NCBI GenBank assembly: GCA_000372185.1
Contig: AQUA01000005.1
Location: forward strand, 1-64,000
DNA: 64,000 bases
DNA from: an actinobacterium SCGC AAA278-O22
Lineage (GTDB): Bacteria > Actinomycetota > Actinomycetes > Nanopelagicales > Nanopelagicaceae
Direction: 5' to 3'
Below, piece after piece: positions 18,310-27,580 of the stretch (the stretch's first letter is position 1; the number at the start of each line of letters is the position of its first letter). A program made the translations under genes and the position numbers. The notes under the pieces are model-generated. The model was not told the origin of the DNA. It did not search any database and saw only the letters and a list, made by a program, of their open reading frames with translations.

Positions 18310-19242
18310 TTACTTCACCAACCCTGATGCTGACAAGAAGCTCTTCGCAACTGTGTCTGCATCTTCTCCGAGAACGTCAACGCGAGCGTTGAGGTTCTGC
18401 ATTGTTGCATTGCTGATCTTTGCCGCAATTGGAGCCAAAGCCTTTACAAGCTGTGGGTACTTCTTTGCAGTTGCATCAGTCATTGTCAATGCAGCGTTGT
18501 ATGGAGGGAAGTATGAAATATCTTCCTGAGGAACCATCAAGCCAAGAGCTCCGATACGTCCATCAGTTGCGAATACTTCACCGACCATGCACTGTCCATC
18601 CTTAGTTGCCTGATAGATAGCACCTGTATCGAGAACCTTGGTTGTGATATTTGAATCTGAGATGCTGTACGCCTTCTTAAATCCTGCCCATCCATCTGGA
18701 CGGCTCTGGAATTCAGATTCAACGCACCAAGCAGAACCTGCAGGAAGCTTCTTTGCAAGATCTGAGTATGTCTTAATGCCGTACTTAGTTGCATTTGCCT
18801 TAGTAATTGCCCATGCATAAGTATCGTTAAATGATGTCATTGGGAGCCATGTCACTTTTGCAGCCTTGTCTCCTGCAACTACCTTCTTGTAAAGCACATC
18901 TGGTGCGATATTCACATCAGTCTGCTTCTGGTACACAAGCCATGCTGTTCCGGTGTATTCCCAGTACATGTTGATGTCGCCAGAGACCATAGCTTCACGA
19001 GTTGTTGATGAACCCTTGATATTTGTCTTATCTACAACTTTTCCACCATTGGCGAGAATGAATTGCGTCACAATCTTCGAGAGAACGATTGACTCTGTGA
19101 AGTCCTTCGAACCAACGATGACGCTTACTCCCTTGAGGGATTTTCCAGCTGCGTTAGCTGATGTTGATGTTGCTGCTGATCCGACAACTGCGAGAGCAAT
19201 TGCAGCTGCAATAGCAACTACTTTGTGGCTTTTTACCTGCAT
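18310..19242 (-). CDS. Glycine betaine/choline-type ABC transporter substrate-binding protein
   Basis: 310 residues. The signal peptide runs to about residue 32 (AIAAAIALAVVGSAATS, ANA cleavage). The mature part has VIVGSKDFTESIVLSKIV and MYWEYTGTAWLVY, hallmarks of OpuCC/OsmF-type proteins binding quaternary ammonium compounds; it ends with AKSFLSASGLVK. It is exported and feeds the two permeases at 19263 and 21016. The ATG follows a GGAAGGG ribosome binding site. It lies 20 bases after the second permease gene and directly before the Fae homologue, a strong sign that import and the following enzymes serve one pathway. Confidence 0.88.
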   Translation of the reverse strand: MQVKSHKVVAIAAAIALAVVGSAATSTSANAAGKSLKGVSVIVGSKDFTESIVLSKIVTQFILANGGKVVDKTNIKGSSTTREAMVSGDINMYWEYTGTAWLVYQKQTDVNIAPDVLYKKVVAGDKAAKVTWLPMTSFNDTYAWAITKANATKYGIKTYSDLAKKLPAGSAWCVESEFQSRPDGWAGFKKAYSISDSNITTKVLDTGAIYQATKDGQCMVGEVFATDGRIGALGLMVPQEDISYFPPYNAALTMTDATAKKYPQLVKALAPIAAKISNATMQNLNARVDVLGEDADTVAKSFLSASGLVK

Positions 19243-19262
19243 TTTTTACCCTTCCTTAGGTA

Positions 19263-20054
19263 TTAAATCCCTCGTGGTCGAAGGAGTTCTTCAGCAGCAC
19301 GCGCCAACCAATCCATTGTGAATGCAACGATGACCGTCAACATTCCGCCGGTGACTAGAACGAGCTCCCGATTGAGCTTTAGGCCAGGAATGATGAGCGT
19401 TCCTAGACCTCCACCATTAACGAAGACACCAAGAGTGGCTACGCCAACGGTAAGAATGAGTGTGGTGCGAACACCTGCCAGAATGACTGGCACTGCGAGT
19501 GGAAGTTCAATCTGACGAAGCGCTTGCTTCGGCGTCATTCCCATACCCATCGCCGATTCGATAATAAAGGGGTCAATCTCTTGCAGTCCAACAATCGTGT
19601 TGCGCAATATGGGAAGAATTCCAAATGCTGCGAAAGAGAAAATGGCGATTGGTTTTCCAAAGCCAAAGAGAATTCCAGCGATGATGAGCACGCCCACTGC
19701 GGGAAAAGCCTGACCAATATTGGCAAGAATCAACACAATCGGTGTGAACTTCTTATAGCGACGACGAGTAAGCAATATGCCGGCAGGAACTGCAACTGCA
19801 AGGATGACTGCAGCTGATGCAAATGAGAGAATCAAATGATCTTGAATTGCTCTGAAGATAAATTTCTTATTGATTGTCACCTTTTCGATAACATCAAGAT
19901 GAGCCTGGCTGAGAGTGATGGCAAGAGCTGCCGATAAAACGAGAATCAAAATCGGTTGAATAATGAGTGAACGGTGGCGCTTAAATATTAAACGGGCAGA
20001 TTGCGAGTAAAGCGACCCCGCTGTGAGATTTGGTTGTGCTAACGCTTTAGCCAT
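19263..20054 (-). CDS. Quaternary-amine-type ABC transporter permease
   Basis: 263 residues with about six hydrophobic segments and the binding-protein-dependent permease (EAA) loop ESAMGMGMTPKQALRQIELP. Related to OpuCB/OpuCD and YehW/YehY. It has an N-terminal cytoplasmic tail of about 25 residues. It starts 3 bases after the ATPase gene and probably forms a heteromeric pore with the permease at 21016. Confidence 0.87.
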   Translation of the reverse strand: MAKALAQPNLTAGSLYSQSARLIFKRHRSLIIQPILILVLSAALAITLSQAHLDVIEKVTINKKFIFRAIQDHLILSFASAAVILAVAVPAGILLTRRRYKKFTPIVLILANIGQAFPAVGVLIIAGILFGFGKPIAIFSFAAFGILPILRNTIVGLQEIDPFIIESAMGMGMTPKQALRQIELPLAVPVILAGVRTTLILTVGVATLGVFVNGGGLGTLIIPGLKLNRELVLVTGGMLTVIVAFTMDWLARAAEELLRPRGI

Positions 20055-20057
20055 TTT

Positions 20058-21023
20058 CTACTTTGCTCCTGCTCGGGTATGGCTGATTGCGCTTTGCAGA
20101 GCTTCAAAGGTGAGGTGTCCGCGAGCACCAATATTGATTGCTTTTGCACCAGTAATGAAACCCTCCATCGCTTCACGCAGAGTTGCACTCTCGGAAAGTG
20201 TCGGTCCATCAACTGATCCCGGTGCAACAGAGACGCTAGCTAGCGAAACAAGTCCCAACATGCGCACGCTGGCTGCCTCACCAACAAAACTTTCGACCTT
20301 CTTTGTTGCTGGTGCTGAAAGGATTTCCAATGGGGTTCCGTACTGCTCCACCTTTGACTGGTCAGAAAGAACAGCAATTCGATCGCCAAGAAGGAGAGCT
20401 TCCTCAAAGTCGTGAGTCACGAAGACAACAGTCTTCTTGAGCTCACGTTGGAGCGCACGGAATTCTTTTTGTAGGCGAACGCGCGTAATGGGATCAGTAG
20501 CACCAAATGGTTCGTCCATGAGAAGTACAGCAGGGTCAGCCGCAAGTGCACGAGCAACACCTACGCGTTGTTGTTGTCCGCCAGAAAGTTGCTTGGGATA
20601 GCGAGATCCGTATTCAGAAGGATCGAGTCCGACAAGATCAAGTAGTTCATTCACTCGAGCACGCGTCTTTGATTTTTCCCAACCAAGTAATTGCGGAACA
20701 GTTGCTACGTTGTCCGCAATTGTCATGTGAGGGAAGAGGCCGATTTGCTGAATGACATAGCCAATATTGCGACGTAACTCATGCGCTGGTGTTTTAGTGA
20801 CATCTTCGCCACCGATGACAATCCGGCCAGATGTTGGCTCAATAATGCGGTTAATCATCTTCATTGTGGTGGTTTTGCCGCACCCTGATGGTCCGACAAA
20901 GACAACACATTCGCCTGCAGGAATCACCAAGTTGAATTCGGAGACGGCATCCTTTGAAGTATTGGGATATCGCTTAGTGAGTTTTTCTAAGCGAATTTCT
21001 TGTCCATGCGTTGTATTAGACAC
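20058..21023 (-). CDS. Quaternary-amine-type ABC transporter ATP-binding protein
   Basis: About 321 residues. Walker A GPSGCGKTTTMKMIN, Q-loop YVIQQIGLFPHMT, signature LSGGQQQRVGVARAL, Walker B VLLMDEPFGATDP and switch FVTHD are all present; this pattern (with NRIIEPTSG) is that of OpuCA/ProV-type ATPases. The C-terminal 90 residues look like a reduced regulatory domain rather than a full CBS pair. I chose the GTG at 21023, whose GTGTCTAA overlaps the end of the upstream permease, implying translational coupling; the frame could also begin upstream at 21074. Confidence 0.87.
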   Translation of the reverse strand: MSNTTHGQEIRLEKLTKRYPNTSKDAVSEFNLVIPAGECVVFVGPSGCGKTTTMKMINRIIEPTSGRIVIGGEDVTKTPAHELRRNIGYVIQQIGLFPHMTIADNVATVPQLLGWEKSKTRARVNELLDLVGLDPSEYGSRYPKQLSGGQQQRVGVARALAADPAVLLMDEPFGATDPITRVRLQKEFRALQRELKKTVVFVTHDFEEALLLGDRIAVLSDQSKVEQYGTPLEILSAPATKKVESFVGEAASVRMLGLVSLASVSVAPGSVDGPTLSESATLREAMEGFITGAKAINIGARGHLTFEALQSAISHTRAGAK

Positions 21024-21711
21024 GTAGCCCCCTTGGCGTAGTAACACGTCGAACAAAGACGAAAAGACCATCAAATATCAGAGCCAGGATTGTGATGCCA
21101 AATGCTCCAACTAGAGTTTGATTCATGGAGTTAAAGGAGCCAAGATTGGCAAGTCCGCTGAAGAGATAATCTCCCAATCCTGGTCCACCGACATATGCGG
21201 CAATTGCTGAGATACCAAAGATCAACATGGCTGAGACGCGAATGCCAACAATAATGACGGGCCACGCGAGCGGAAATTGAATCTTTCGAAGAACGGTAAG
21301 TGGTTTCATGCCCATCGCCGCCGCAGATTCCATCACCGCAGGTTCGACAGAACGTAAACCAACGATGGTGTTACGCACAACCGGCAACTGTCCGTAGAGA
21401 ACCAGGGCGATTACCGCAGGCAACCAACCAAGACCAAAAGGCCCAATAAAGAAGATAAACATGGCAAGAGATGGAATCGTGAAGACCACCGACCAAAATC
21501 CTGTGACAGCTTCAGATGCAGCAGTTGATTTCCACACCACAAGTCCAGTGATGATGGCGGTAAATGAAACTAGTGCCATAACAAGTAAGACGAGTTCAAT
21601 CTGTGCAAGTACCGCACGCAGAATTTTTTCATGTTGGATATTGATAAATTGAAAAAGGTTCGGCGGCGTTAGTGGCACGATGATGTCTTCCAACAAATTC
21701 ACAAGCGCCAT
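21016..21711 (-). CDS. Quaternary-amine-type ABC transporter permease (first gene of the operon)
   Basis: About 231 residues, five to six membrane segments, with the EAA loop ESAAAMGMKPLTVLRKIQFP and the preceding GLRSVEP, like OpuCB/YehY permeases. It heads the leftward operon permease - ATPase - permease - binding protein - Fae - MR/MLE - aldehyde dehydrogenase - HIBADH - EamA. I chose the ATG at 21711 because the extra upstream codons overlap the divergent IclR promoter. The 59-base space to the IclR gene holds the likely control region. Confidence 0.85.
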   Translation of the reverse strand: MALVNLLEDIIVPLTPPNLFQFINIQHEKILRAVLAQIELVLLVMALVSFTAIITGLVVWKSTAASEAVTGFWSVVFTIPSLAMFIFFIGPFGLGWLPAVIALVLYGQLPVVRNTIVGLRSVEPAVMESAAAMGMKPLTVLRKIQFPLAWPVIIVGIRVSAMLIFGISAIAAYVGGPGLGDYLFSGLANLGSFNSMNQTLVGAFGITILALIFDGLFVFVRRVTTPRGLRV

Positions 21712-21732
21712 ATTGCTCCTGAGTCTGGGGGT

Positions 21733-21770
21733 GTTGCAATAGGCGCACCAAGAGTTGTACTGTCTGCAAC
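21733..21770. promoter_or_regulatory. Divergent control region between importer operon and IclR gene
   Basis: TTGCAA (21734-21739) and TACTGT (21758-21763), 18 bases apart, make a plausible promoter for the IclR gene; its ATG at 21771 lies 7 bases after the -10, so the message could be leaderless. GTTGCA (21733-21738) and TGCAAC (21765-21770) form an inverted repeat that could be the IclR operator. Both points are pattern readings only. Confidence 0.4.
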
Positions 21771-22538
21771 ATGCCAAATACGCCCGTTAGAAATAACGGT
21801 TTAGAGCGTGATCTCGAGATTATCGAGGCTGTCGCTGCAGCCTCCCCTATCCCCCAACGTAATGGCGACCTTGCGAATGCAACAAAGCGCGAGAAGAGCC
21901 AGGTATCTCGCGCTATTTCGAGACTTTTAGATAACGGTTTGTTATTACGACAAGGTGCAGGGGTGATAGTTGGCCCGCGACTATACGCAATTGCACGTTT
22001 TACCTTTGAAGCACAACTTGTCACCGCAGCTCGTGGAGAAATGCATGGACTTGTACATAAACTCGGAGAAACAGTTCACCTGACAGTGTTGCAAGGACTT
22101 GAAGTAGTCACAATCCATTCAGAATCACCAGCACATGGATTCCGTGCCTTAAGTTGGATGGGCGTGACTGCGCCTTCCTATATGACTTCATCGGGACGAG
22201 TGCTTCTCTCTGGCCTTGATGACGAGCAGATCGAAAGAATTTATCCTGCTAAGAAGAAAATCGAGGGTGCGCCACCTTTGTGCCTGACCAAAACTGGTGA
22301 AGAGCTGATTGCTGCTATACAGAAAATTCGCCGTGACGGCTATGCAACTGTTATTGAGGAATTTGAACCTGGACTCGTAGGTGCATCTGTACCAGTCCGA
22401 GATTTCAATGGTTCAATTGTGGCTGCCATCAACGTGGCTGCTCCTAAGGCGCGTTTTGAACCACATCTCATTGCAGCTGCTCAAGAGATGAAAAAGGCAG
22501 CAGACCGAATCACTCAATCACTCATAGCAAGTAAATAA
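21771..22538 (+). CDS. IclR-family transcriptional regulator
   Basis: 255 residues. The N-terminal winged helix-turn-helix is about residues 10-70 (EIIEAVAAAS, then SQVSRAISRLLDNGLLLR). The C-terminal IclR effector domain has MTSSGRVLLSGL, RRDGYATVIEEFEPGLVGASVPV and NVAAPKARF. It probably controls the divergent nine-gene importer/enzyme operon and the alcohol dehydrogenase 23 bases downstream. IclR proteins usually sense a small aromatic or carboxylic effector; the identity here is unknown. Confidence 0.88.
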   Translation: MPNTPVRNNGLERDLEIIEAVAAASPIPQRNGDLANATKREKSQVSRAISRLLDNGLLLRQGAGVIVGPRLYAIARFTFEAQLVTAARGEMHGLVHKLGETVHLTVLQGLEVVTIHSESPAHGFRALSWMGVTAPSYMTSSGRVLLSGLDDEQIERIYPAKKKIEGAPPLCLTKTGEELIAAIQKIRRDGYATVIEEFEPGLVGASVPVRDFNGSIVAAINVAAPKARFEPHLIAAAQEMKKAADRITQSLIASK

Positions 22539-22561
22539 ACTCCAACGAGCAAAGGCAGAAG

Positions 22562-23698
22562 ATGAACGCATTTACACTCACACCGGGATCAGTCAATATT
22601 CGATTTGGAGCAGGTTCTGTCTCTCAGTTGCCCGAAGTAATTGCCGGACTCAATAAGAAGAAGGTCTTTATTGTCACTGACCCCGGAGTGGCGGCTGCTG
22701 GGGTGCTTGCAAAAGTTGAAGCAATTTTGAAGAGCGCTGGTTTAGAGTCAGCGTCATACACTGAGATCAAGCCGAACCCCACAACGACGCTGATTGATAA
22801 TGCTGCAAAGGTGGGCGTTAATTTCGGAGCAGATTGCATTGTTGCACTCGGTGGTGGCTCATCCCTCGATTCATCAAAGGGAATTGCACTTGTAGTGGCT
22901 AATCCAACTTTCTCTTCAGCGAAATTTGATTACTCCATTAGCCCTGAACGACCAGCGCTCCCCATCATCGCAATTCCAACCACATCGGGAACTGGATCTG
23001 AGACAAATAACTGGGGCGTCATTGATGATCCAATTCGCCAATGTAAATTCTATGTTGGAGATGCCAGCACGACTCCGATTGCTGCCATTTTGGATCCTGA
23101 ACTCACTGTTGGACTCCCACCACGTCCCACTGCAGGTACCGGAATTGATGCACTTACTCATGCAATCGAATCTCTTACTTCAAGAGGTCGCACACCCGTC
23201 TCTGCGGCGTATGCGCACGAAGCAATAAAATTAATTTCAAAAGCACTTCCTATTGCAGTAAAAGAAGGTTCCAATATCGATGCTCGAGGCGATATGTTAA
23301 TGGGAGCGCACTTAGCTGGACTTGCTCTCACCTTATCTGGACTAGGACTCGTTCACGGAATTGCGCATTCTGTTTCTGCTCACGTCGGTGCAGCACACGG
23401 CGAAGCGCTTGCCACAGTTCTCCCCGAGGTTATGGAATTTAATGCACGCGAAGTTTCAGATATTTATGCAACTGTCGGAAACGATATGGGCGTCTCTGCA
23501 AACTCCGCTACAGCAATCGATGCAGTACGTGATCTCTCAGAATCAATCAACATCCGCAACTCGCTTTCTCACTATGGCGTGAAGCAAGAGATGATCGGTG
23601 AGATTGCCAAGACTGTTCTTGCTGACTCAGTGACAAGTAATAACCCAATTGCACCCACTGAAGGTGAAGTTCAGGGAATCCTGACTTCCCGCCTCTAA
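22562..23698 (+). CDS. Iron-type (group III) alcohol dehydrogenase
   Basis: 378 residues. NAD-binding GGGSSLDSSKGIAL and TTSGTGSETNNWGVI, followed by metal ligands in GIDALTHAIESL and LVHGIAHSVSAHVGAAHG, mark a group III metal-dependent alcohol dehydrogenase. Related enzymes act on methanol, ethanol, 1,3-propanediol, lactaldehyde or maleylacetate; specificity is not readable. An AAAGG ribosome binding site lies before the ATG, and it is co-directional with the IclR gene. With Fae across the divergent promoter, production or removal of formaldehyde is an attractive but unproven role. Confidence 0.87.
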   Translation: MNAFTLTPGSVNIRFGAGSVSQLPEVIAGLNKKKVFIVTDPGVAAAGVLAKVEAILKSAGLESASYTEIKPNPTTTLIDNAAKVGVNFGADCIVALGGGSSLDSSKGIALVVANPTFSSAKFDYSISPERPALPIIAIPTTSGTGSETNNWGVIDDPIRQCKFYVGDASTTPIAAILDPELTVGLPPRPTAGTGIDALTHAIESLTSRGRTPVSAAYAHEAIKLISKALPIAVKEGSNIDARGDMLMGAHLAGLALTLSGLGLVHGIAHSVSAHVGAAHGEALATVLPEVMEFNAREVSDIYATVGNDMGVSANSATAIDAVRDLSESINIRNSLSHYGVKQEMIGEIAKTVLADSVTSNNPIAPTEGEVQGILTSRL

Positions 23699-23702
23699 AG
23701 AT

Positions 23703-24278
23703 TTAATGTAGTTCGGGATCTGCTTCGCCTTCAGACCACTTTGTAAAGGTGGTTTTTAATCCAGCGCGCGTTGGCGCACATGCCATTGGTCCTGCGCTCC
23801 AGGTGCGCGAAGGATCAAGCGGAGCTACGCGAAGTAGGCGTAAATCGCCACCTATTCCGGCTCGAATAGTTACGGCATCTCCTGATCTGCTGGCGCGAAC
23901 TGTGACTTCCTTATTCATCCACTCGGGAACTTGCGCAACAGACCAATCAGATTTCACTGACGTCACAACTGCGCCTGCCTGCGGGAAACCATCGCAGAAT
24001 TCAACTCCGGCCTTTATCCAATGTTCTGGGCCGCTGGTAATAAAGATTCCTGCTTGATCGAACTGTTCTGTGTAATTGAGAATAAAGGAGACTTCAACCG
24101 CAGAATCTTGTGGGAATTCCTTCACGAGCGCATGGCCATCATCATGGATAAATCCATACGAGGTAGTGCGCCACCAATCGCTGCCCTCGAAGGATTCGAT
24201 GACCAGTGATGAACCCGCTTCGACAACAGATGCCGGATTGCGCGTCCAGGTACCGGCGTTCCAGGGAATGTTTTTCAT
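23703..24278 (-). CDS. DUF1349 family protein
   Basis: About 191 residues. WRTTSYGFIHDDGHALVKEF, then EQFDQAGIFITSGPEHWIKAGVEF and a C-terminal GPMACAPTRAGLKTTFTKW match the DUF1349 family (concanavalin-like beta sandwich, related to yeast Ree1 and bacillar YteT-neighbourhood proteins). No signal peptide, so cytoplasmic. The function is not established; a carbohydrate-related role is often assumed. It starts 7 bases after ribH and so reads as the last gene of the riboflavin operon, an unusual companion. Its end lies 4 bases from the convergent alcohol dehydrogenase end. Confidence 0.75.
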   Translation of the reverse strand: MKNIPWNAGTWTRNPASVVEAGSSLVIESFEGSDWWRTTSYGFIHDDGHALVKEFPQDSAVEVSFILNYTEQFDQAGIFITSGPEHWIKAGVEFCDGFPQAGAVVTSVKSDWSVAQVPEWMNKEVTVRASRSGDAVTIRAGIGGDLRLLRVAPLDPSRTWSAGPMACAPTRAGLKTTFTKWSEGEADPELH

Positions 24279-24285
24279 ATCCAAG

Positions 24286-24741
24286 TTACATTCCTAAGAG
24301 AGCAAGAGCAGCAATGGCGCTGTCATAACCCTTATCTTCTTTACTTCCGGCCCGGCCAGAACGAGCGATTGCTTGCTCGAGATCGTTGCACATCAAAACA
24401 CCGTAACCAATTGGTTTTGAGAATTTCAGCTGGACATCAATGACGCCTTGGGTAACTCCTTGGCAGACATAATCAAAGTGTGGGGTTTCACCTTTGAGTA
24501 CAAGACCTACTGCAACCACTGCGTCGTAACCTTTTTCAAAGGCCTTCTGCGCAGCAAGTGGAATTTCGAAGGACCCTGGAACAAAAATGACTTTAATTTT
24601 CTTCACTTCTGCCGCTTCAAGTGCACGAGTGGCACCTGCAATGAGATCGTTACATATATCAAGGTGCCATGATGAAGAGATGATGGCGACCTTTGCCTTG
24701 GGAAATTTCGGTACTGCGATATCTGGTGCGTGGCCGGCCAT
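24286..24741 (-). CDS. ribH: 6,7-dimethyl-8-ribityllumazine synthase
   Basis: 151 residues, the usual lumazine synthase length. It condenses 3,4-dihydroxybutanone phosphate with the ribitylaminopyrimidine. Motifs: ATRALEAAEV, VPGSFEIPLAAQKA (substrate-binding loop), AVGLVLKGETPHFDYVC with the catalytic His, and GVLMCNDLEQAIARSG. Its ATG overlaps the ribBA stop as TAATG, so translation is coupled. Confidence 0.95.
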   Translation of the reverse strand: MAGHAPDIAVPKFPKAKVAIISSSWHLDICNDLIAGATRALEAAEVKKIKVIFVPGSFEIPLAAQKAFEKGYDAVVAVGLVLKGETPHFDYVCQGVTQGVIDVQLKFSKPIGYGVLMCNDLEQAIARSGRAGSKEDKGYDSAIAALALLGM

Positions 24742-25964
24742 TACTCTCCTCCTGTGCGATGCGCTGAATTGTGCCCCAGGCGATCTGCCTTAGTGGCAAG
24801 GTATTTCTCATTAAATTCATTAGGTTCAATAACAAGTGGAACTTGCGTGCAGGCAATTCCACTCTCAGCTACCGCCCTTACTTTTTCGGGGTTATTGGTA
24901 AGAAGTTGGATGGTTGTCAGGTTGAGATTTTTCAGAATGGCGATAGCTTCAGTCCAATCGCGTGAATCAACAGAGTGACCTAACTGTAGATTGGCATCGA
25001 CTGTGTCGAGTCCCTGATTTTGCAGTATATACGCCTTGAGTTTTTCAGTAAGTCCAATGCCGCGACCTTCGTGATCGCGTAGATATAGCACGTATCCATA
25101 GCCATACTCTTCAATAGCTGCGATTGAGCGTTTCAATTGTTCGCCACAATCACAACGCTGAGAGTGAATGACATCTCCCGTAAAGCATTCAGAGTGCATG
25201 CGCACAAGTGGTGGCTTATCACCAGCACCAAAGCGCATCACTACTTGCTCGCGATGTTTCAATGATGGGTAGGTTGCCAAACTCCAGAGTCCATTTTCGA
25301 GTTGAACATCAACCCATTCGAATTGGTGACGCGGATAGTTGACGACGCGAGGTAGCGGCGATAACGATGCTTGGTGCTGCTTGATCTCTGCAATCGAAAT
25401 AATTGGGATGTGATTTTCGAGGGCGAACTGTGTAAGGGTTTCACCACGCGCCATCGATCCATCTTCGGCAACAATTTCAGAGAGAAGCGCTGCTGGATAT
25501 GACCCAGTCAGCTCAGCTAGCGCAATTCCTGCCTCTGTATGTCCTCCACGGGCTGCCAAACCATCCTTATGTGCGATAAGCGGATAGACATGTCCTGGGC
25601 GGATAAAGTCAGTAGCGCGTGATGTTGCACTTCCGAGAGCGCGAATTGTCGCAGTGCGCTCGATAGCGCTGACTCCCGTCGTGATTCCTTCTGCCAGATC
25701 GATTGAAACTGTAAATGCAGTCTTACGTACATCTTGGCTCTGTTCGACCATATAGGGAAGCCGGAGTTGATGTGCGTGCTCTGCAGTGATTGCTACACAC
25801 AAGATTCCGGTGGTGTGACGGACCATAAAAGCGGTCTTTTCGGCAGTGGCATGTTCTGCCAACATAATGAGATCACCTTCATTTTCGCGATCGTGATCAT
25901 CAACAACGATCACCATCTCTCCACGGCGGAAGCGATCGAGTGCCTCAAGGAAATTATTCGGCAC
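24741..25964 (-). CDS. ribBA: Bifunctional DHBP synthase / GTP cyclohydrolase II
   Basis: 407 residues with two full domains. The N-terminal 3,4-dihydroxy-2-butanone-4-phosphate synthase shows MVIVVDDHDRENEGDLIMLAE and the RPGHVYPL / RGGHTEAGI blocks. The C-terminal GTP cyclohydrolase II shows MHSECFTGDVIHSQRCDCGE with the three zinc cysteines and YLRDHEGRGIGL. It supplies both starting branches of riboflavin synthesis. It starts at a GTG (25964) overlapping the end of ribE by 11 bases and is followed by ribH with a 1-base overlap. Confidence 0.95.
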   Translation of the reverse strand: MPNNFLEALDRFRRGEMVIVVDDHDRENEGDLIMLAEHATAEKTAFMVRHTTGILCVAITAEHAHQLRLPYMVEQSQDVRKTAFTVSIDLAEGITTGVSAIERTATIRALGSATSRATDFIRPGHVYPLIAHKDGLAARGGHTEAGIALAELTGSYPAALLSEIVAEDGSMARGETLTQFALENHIPIISIAEIKQHQASLSPLPRVVNYPRHQFEWVDVQLENGLWSLATYPSLKHREQVVMRFGAGDKPPLVRMHSECFTGDVIHSQRCDCGEQLKRSIAAIEEYGYGYVLYLRDHEGRGIGLTEKLKAYILQNQGLDTVDANLQLGHSVDSRDWTEAIAILKNLNLTTIQLLTNNPEKVRAVAESGIACTQVPLVIEPNEFNEKYLATKADRLGHNSAHRTGGE

Positions 25965-26565
25965 GAGTGACCCCCTTTGAAATGAGGCGCTCTACATACT
26001 TTGCCAGAATATCGACTTCAATATTGACGAGATCTCCTGGTTTCTTATGTGAAAGATTTGTCTTGGCAAGCGTTTCAGGAATCAACCAGACAGTCAGTGA
26101 ATTTGTTGCATCATCGATGGCTCCGACAGTCAGTGAAACTCCGTCGAGTGTGATTGAACCTTGCGCCACCACATATTTTGTTAAATGTGCTGGTGCTGTA
26201 ATGACAAACTCCGCCCACTTTTCACCTGGAGTCAGACTTACAACTGTGCCAGTACCGTCGACATGTCCCTGCACAATATGGCCACCCATCCGCATATCCA
26301 TCTGAGCGGCAAGTTCAAGGTTCACAACAGAACCGATACCAAGTTGGCCAAGGGATGTCAGTGACAAGGTCTGCACCATGACATCTGCAGTAAAACAATC
26401 GCCGGTAAGTGAAGTTGCCGTTAGGCAGGTGCCATTGACTGCAATGGAATCACCTATTGCTAAGCCCTGCACTGAGCGAGGCGCAGTGATGGTAAAGATG
26501 GCAGAGCTTTCGCCGCGTTCGATAGCGGTAACTCTTCCGAGTTCAGTGATAAGACCAGTAAACAT
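25954..26565 (-). CDS. ribE: Riboflavin synthase, alpha subunit
   Basis: 203 residues with the internal duplication typical of riboflavin synthase: repeat 1 from MFTGLITELGRVTAIE with SIAVNGTCLTAT, repeat 2 from GHIVQGHVDGTGTVVSL with GSITLDGVSLTVG. Catalyses dismutation of two lumazines to riboflavin. The ATG directly abuts the ribD stop (TAAATG). Confidence 0.95.
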   Translation of the reverse strand: MFTGLITELGRVTAIERGESSAIFTITAPRSVQGLAIGDSIAVNGTCLTATSLTGDCFTADVMVQTLSLTSLGQLGIGSVVNLELAAQMDMRMGGHIVQGHVDGTGTVVSLTPGEKWAEFVITAPAHLTKYVVAQGSITLDGVSLTVGAIDDATNSLTVWLIPETLAKTNLSHKKPGDLVNIEVDILAKYVERLISKGVTRAE

Positions 26566-27561
26566 TTAACGTCCCTTCACGAGGTAGTGAGATTTGATAT
26601 CGCTACCAAATGGCTGGACGGAGAGAAGTTCAAGCTCAATATGATCGTCGAGCGTTGAAATTCCAAGGTGGCTTACAAACTCTTTGCCCGCACCAAGAAT
26701 CTTCGGTGCTTGATAGGTAATAAGTTCATCAATCTTGCCCGAAGCCATCAGCGCCGAACCCAGAGTTGGACCTGCTTCGACTAATACTTGGTTAAAGCCT
26801 TCATCACTTAATACTTTGATGAGTTCAGGAATAGATTTGCTCTTCACCGCAATTGTGCGAGCTTCGCCATCAAAGACTTTGTGGGTAGAAGGAATTTCTT
26901 GTTCACCTGAAATCACACGAACTGGGCGCGCACCATGGCCGCGTGGAATCAGATGTGGGTTATCAACCAGCGCAGTATTTGTTCCAATCAGAATGGCATC
27001 AGACTGTGCACGTAGTGATTGGACATCTTCACGAGATTCAGGACCTGTAATCCATTGCGATGTTCCATCACTTGCTGCCACTTTGCTATCGACAGTGGTG
27101 GCAACCTTCCAAATCATCAGTGGACGACCAGTACGCTCTTTATGTAGCCATGCGCGCTGGGCAAATTCAAGTTCAGATGATGGGTGGTTTTCTACTTCTA
27201 TTCCGGCAGCGCTTAACTTCTTGGCTCCCCCAGCGGCAATCGGATTGGGATCTGCAACTGCATAAATAACTTTTGAAATTCCTGCATCGATAATCGCTTG
27301 CACACAAGGCGGTGTTGTTCCGGTGTGCGCGCATGGTTCGAGGGATACAACCATCGTTGCTCCGCGAGCAGCAGCTCCTGCCTTTGTGAGTGCAACCACT
27401 TCTGCGTGATCTACCGAGACTTTACGATTATGGAACCCGTCAGCAATCAAGGTTCCATTAGCTGCATAGATGGCAGCAGAAACATTTGGGTTAGGCGTAC
27501 TAACGCCAAGGCCAGCAAGGCTGAGCGAGTACAGATGCGCGTAGGCGTCATCGATAAACAT
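26566..27561 (-). CDS. ribD: Bifunctional diaminohydroxyphosphoribosylaminopyrimidine deaminase / reductase
   Basis: 331 residues. The N-terminal cytidine-deaminase-like domain has zinc ligands in DHAEVVAL and [14 protein letters not shown]. The C-terminal reductase (from about residue 145) has [35 protein letters not shown] and [10 protein letters not shown]. It carries out the second and third steps after GTP ring opening. First gene of the operon, directly behind the FMN riboswitch. Confidence 0.95.
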   Translation of the reverse strand: MFIDDAYAHLYSLSLAGLGVSTPNPNVSAAIYAANGTLIADGFHNRKVSVDHAEVVALTKAGAAARGATMVVSLEPCAHTGTTPPCVQAIIDAGISKVIYAVADPNPIAAGGAKKLSAAGIEVENHPSSELEFAQRAWLHKERTGRPLMIWKVATTVDSKVAASDGTSQWITGPESREDVQSLRAQSDAILIGTNTALVDNPHLIPRGHGARPVRVISGEQEIPSTHKVFDGEARTIAVKSKSIPELIKVLSDEGFNQVLVEAGPTLGSALMASGKIDELITYQAPKILGAGKEFVSHLGISTLDDHIELELLSVQPFGSDIKSHYLVKGR

Positions 27562-27580
27562 GGTGCACCGATTCCGCTGT

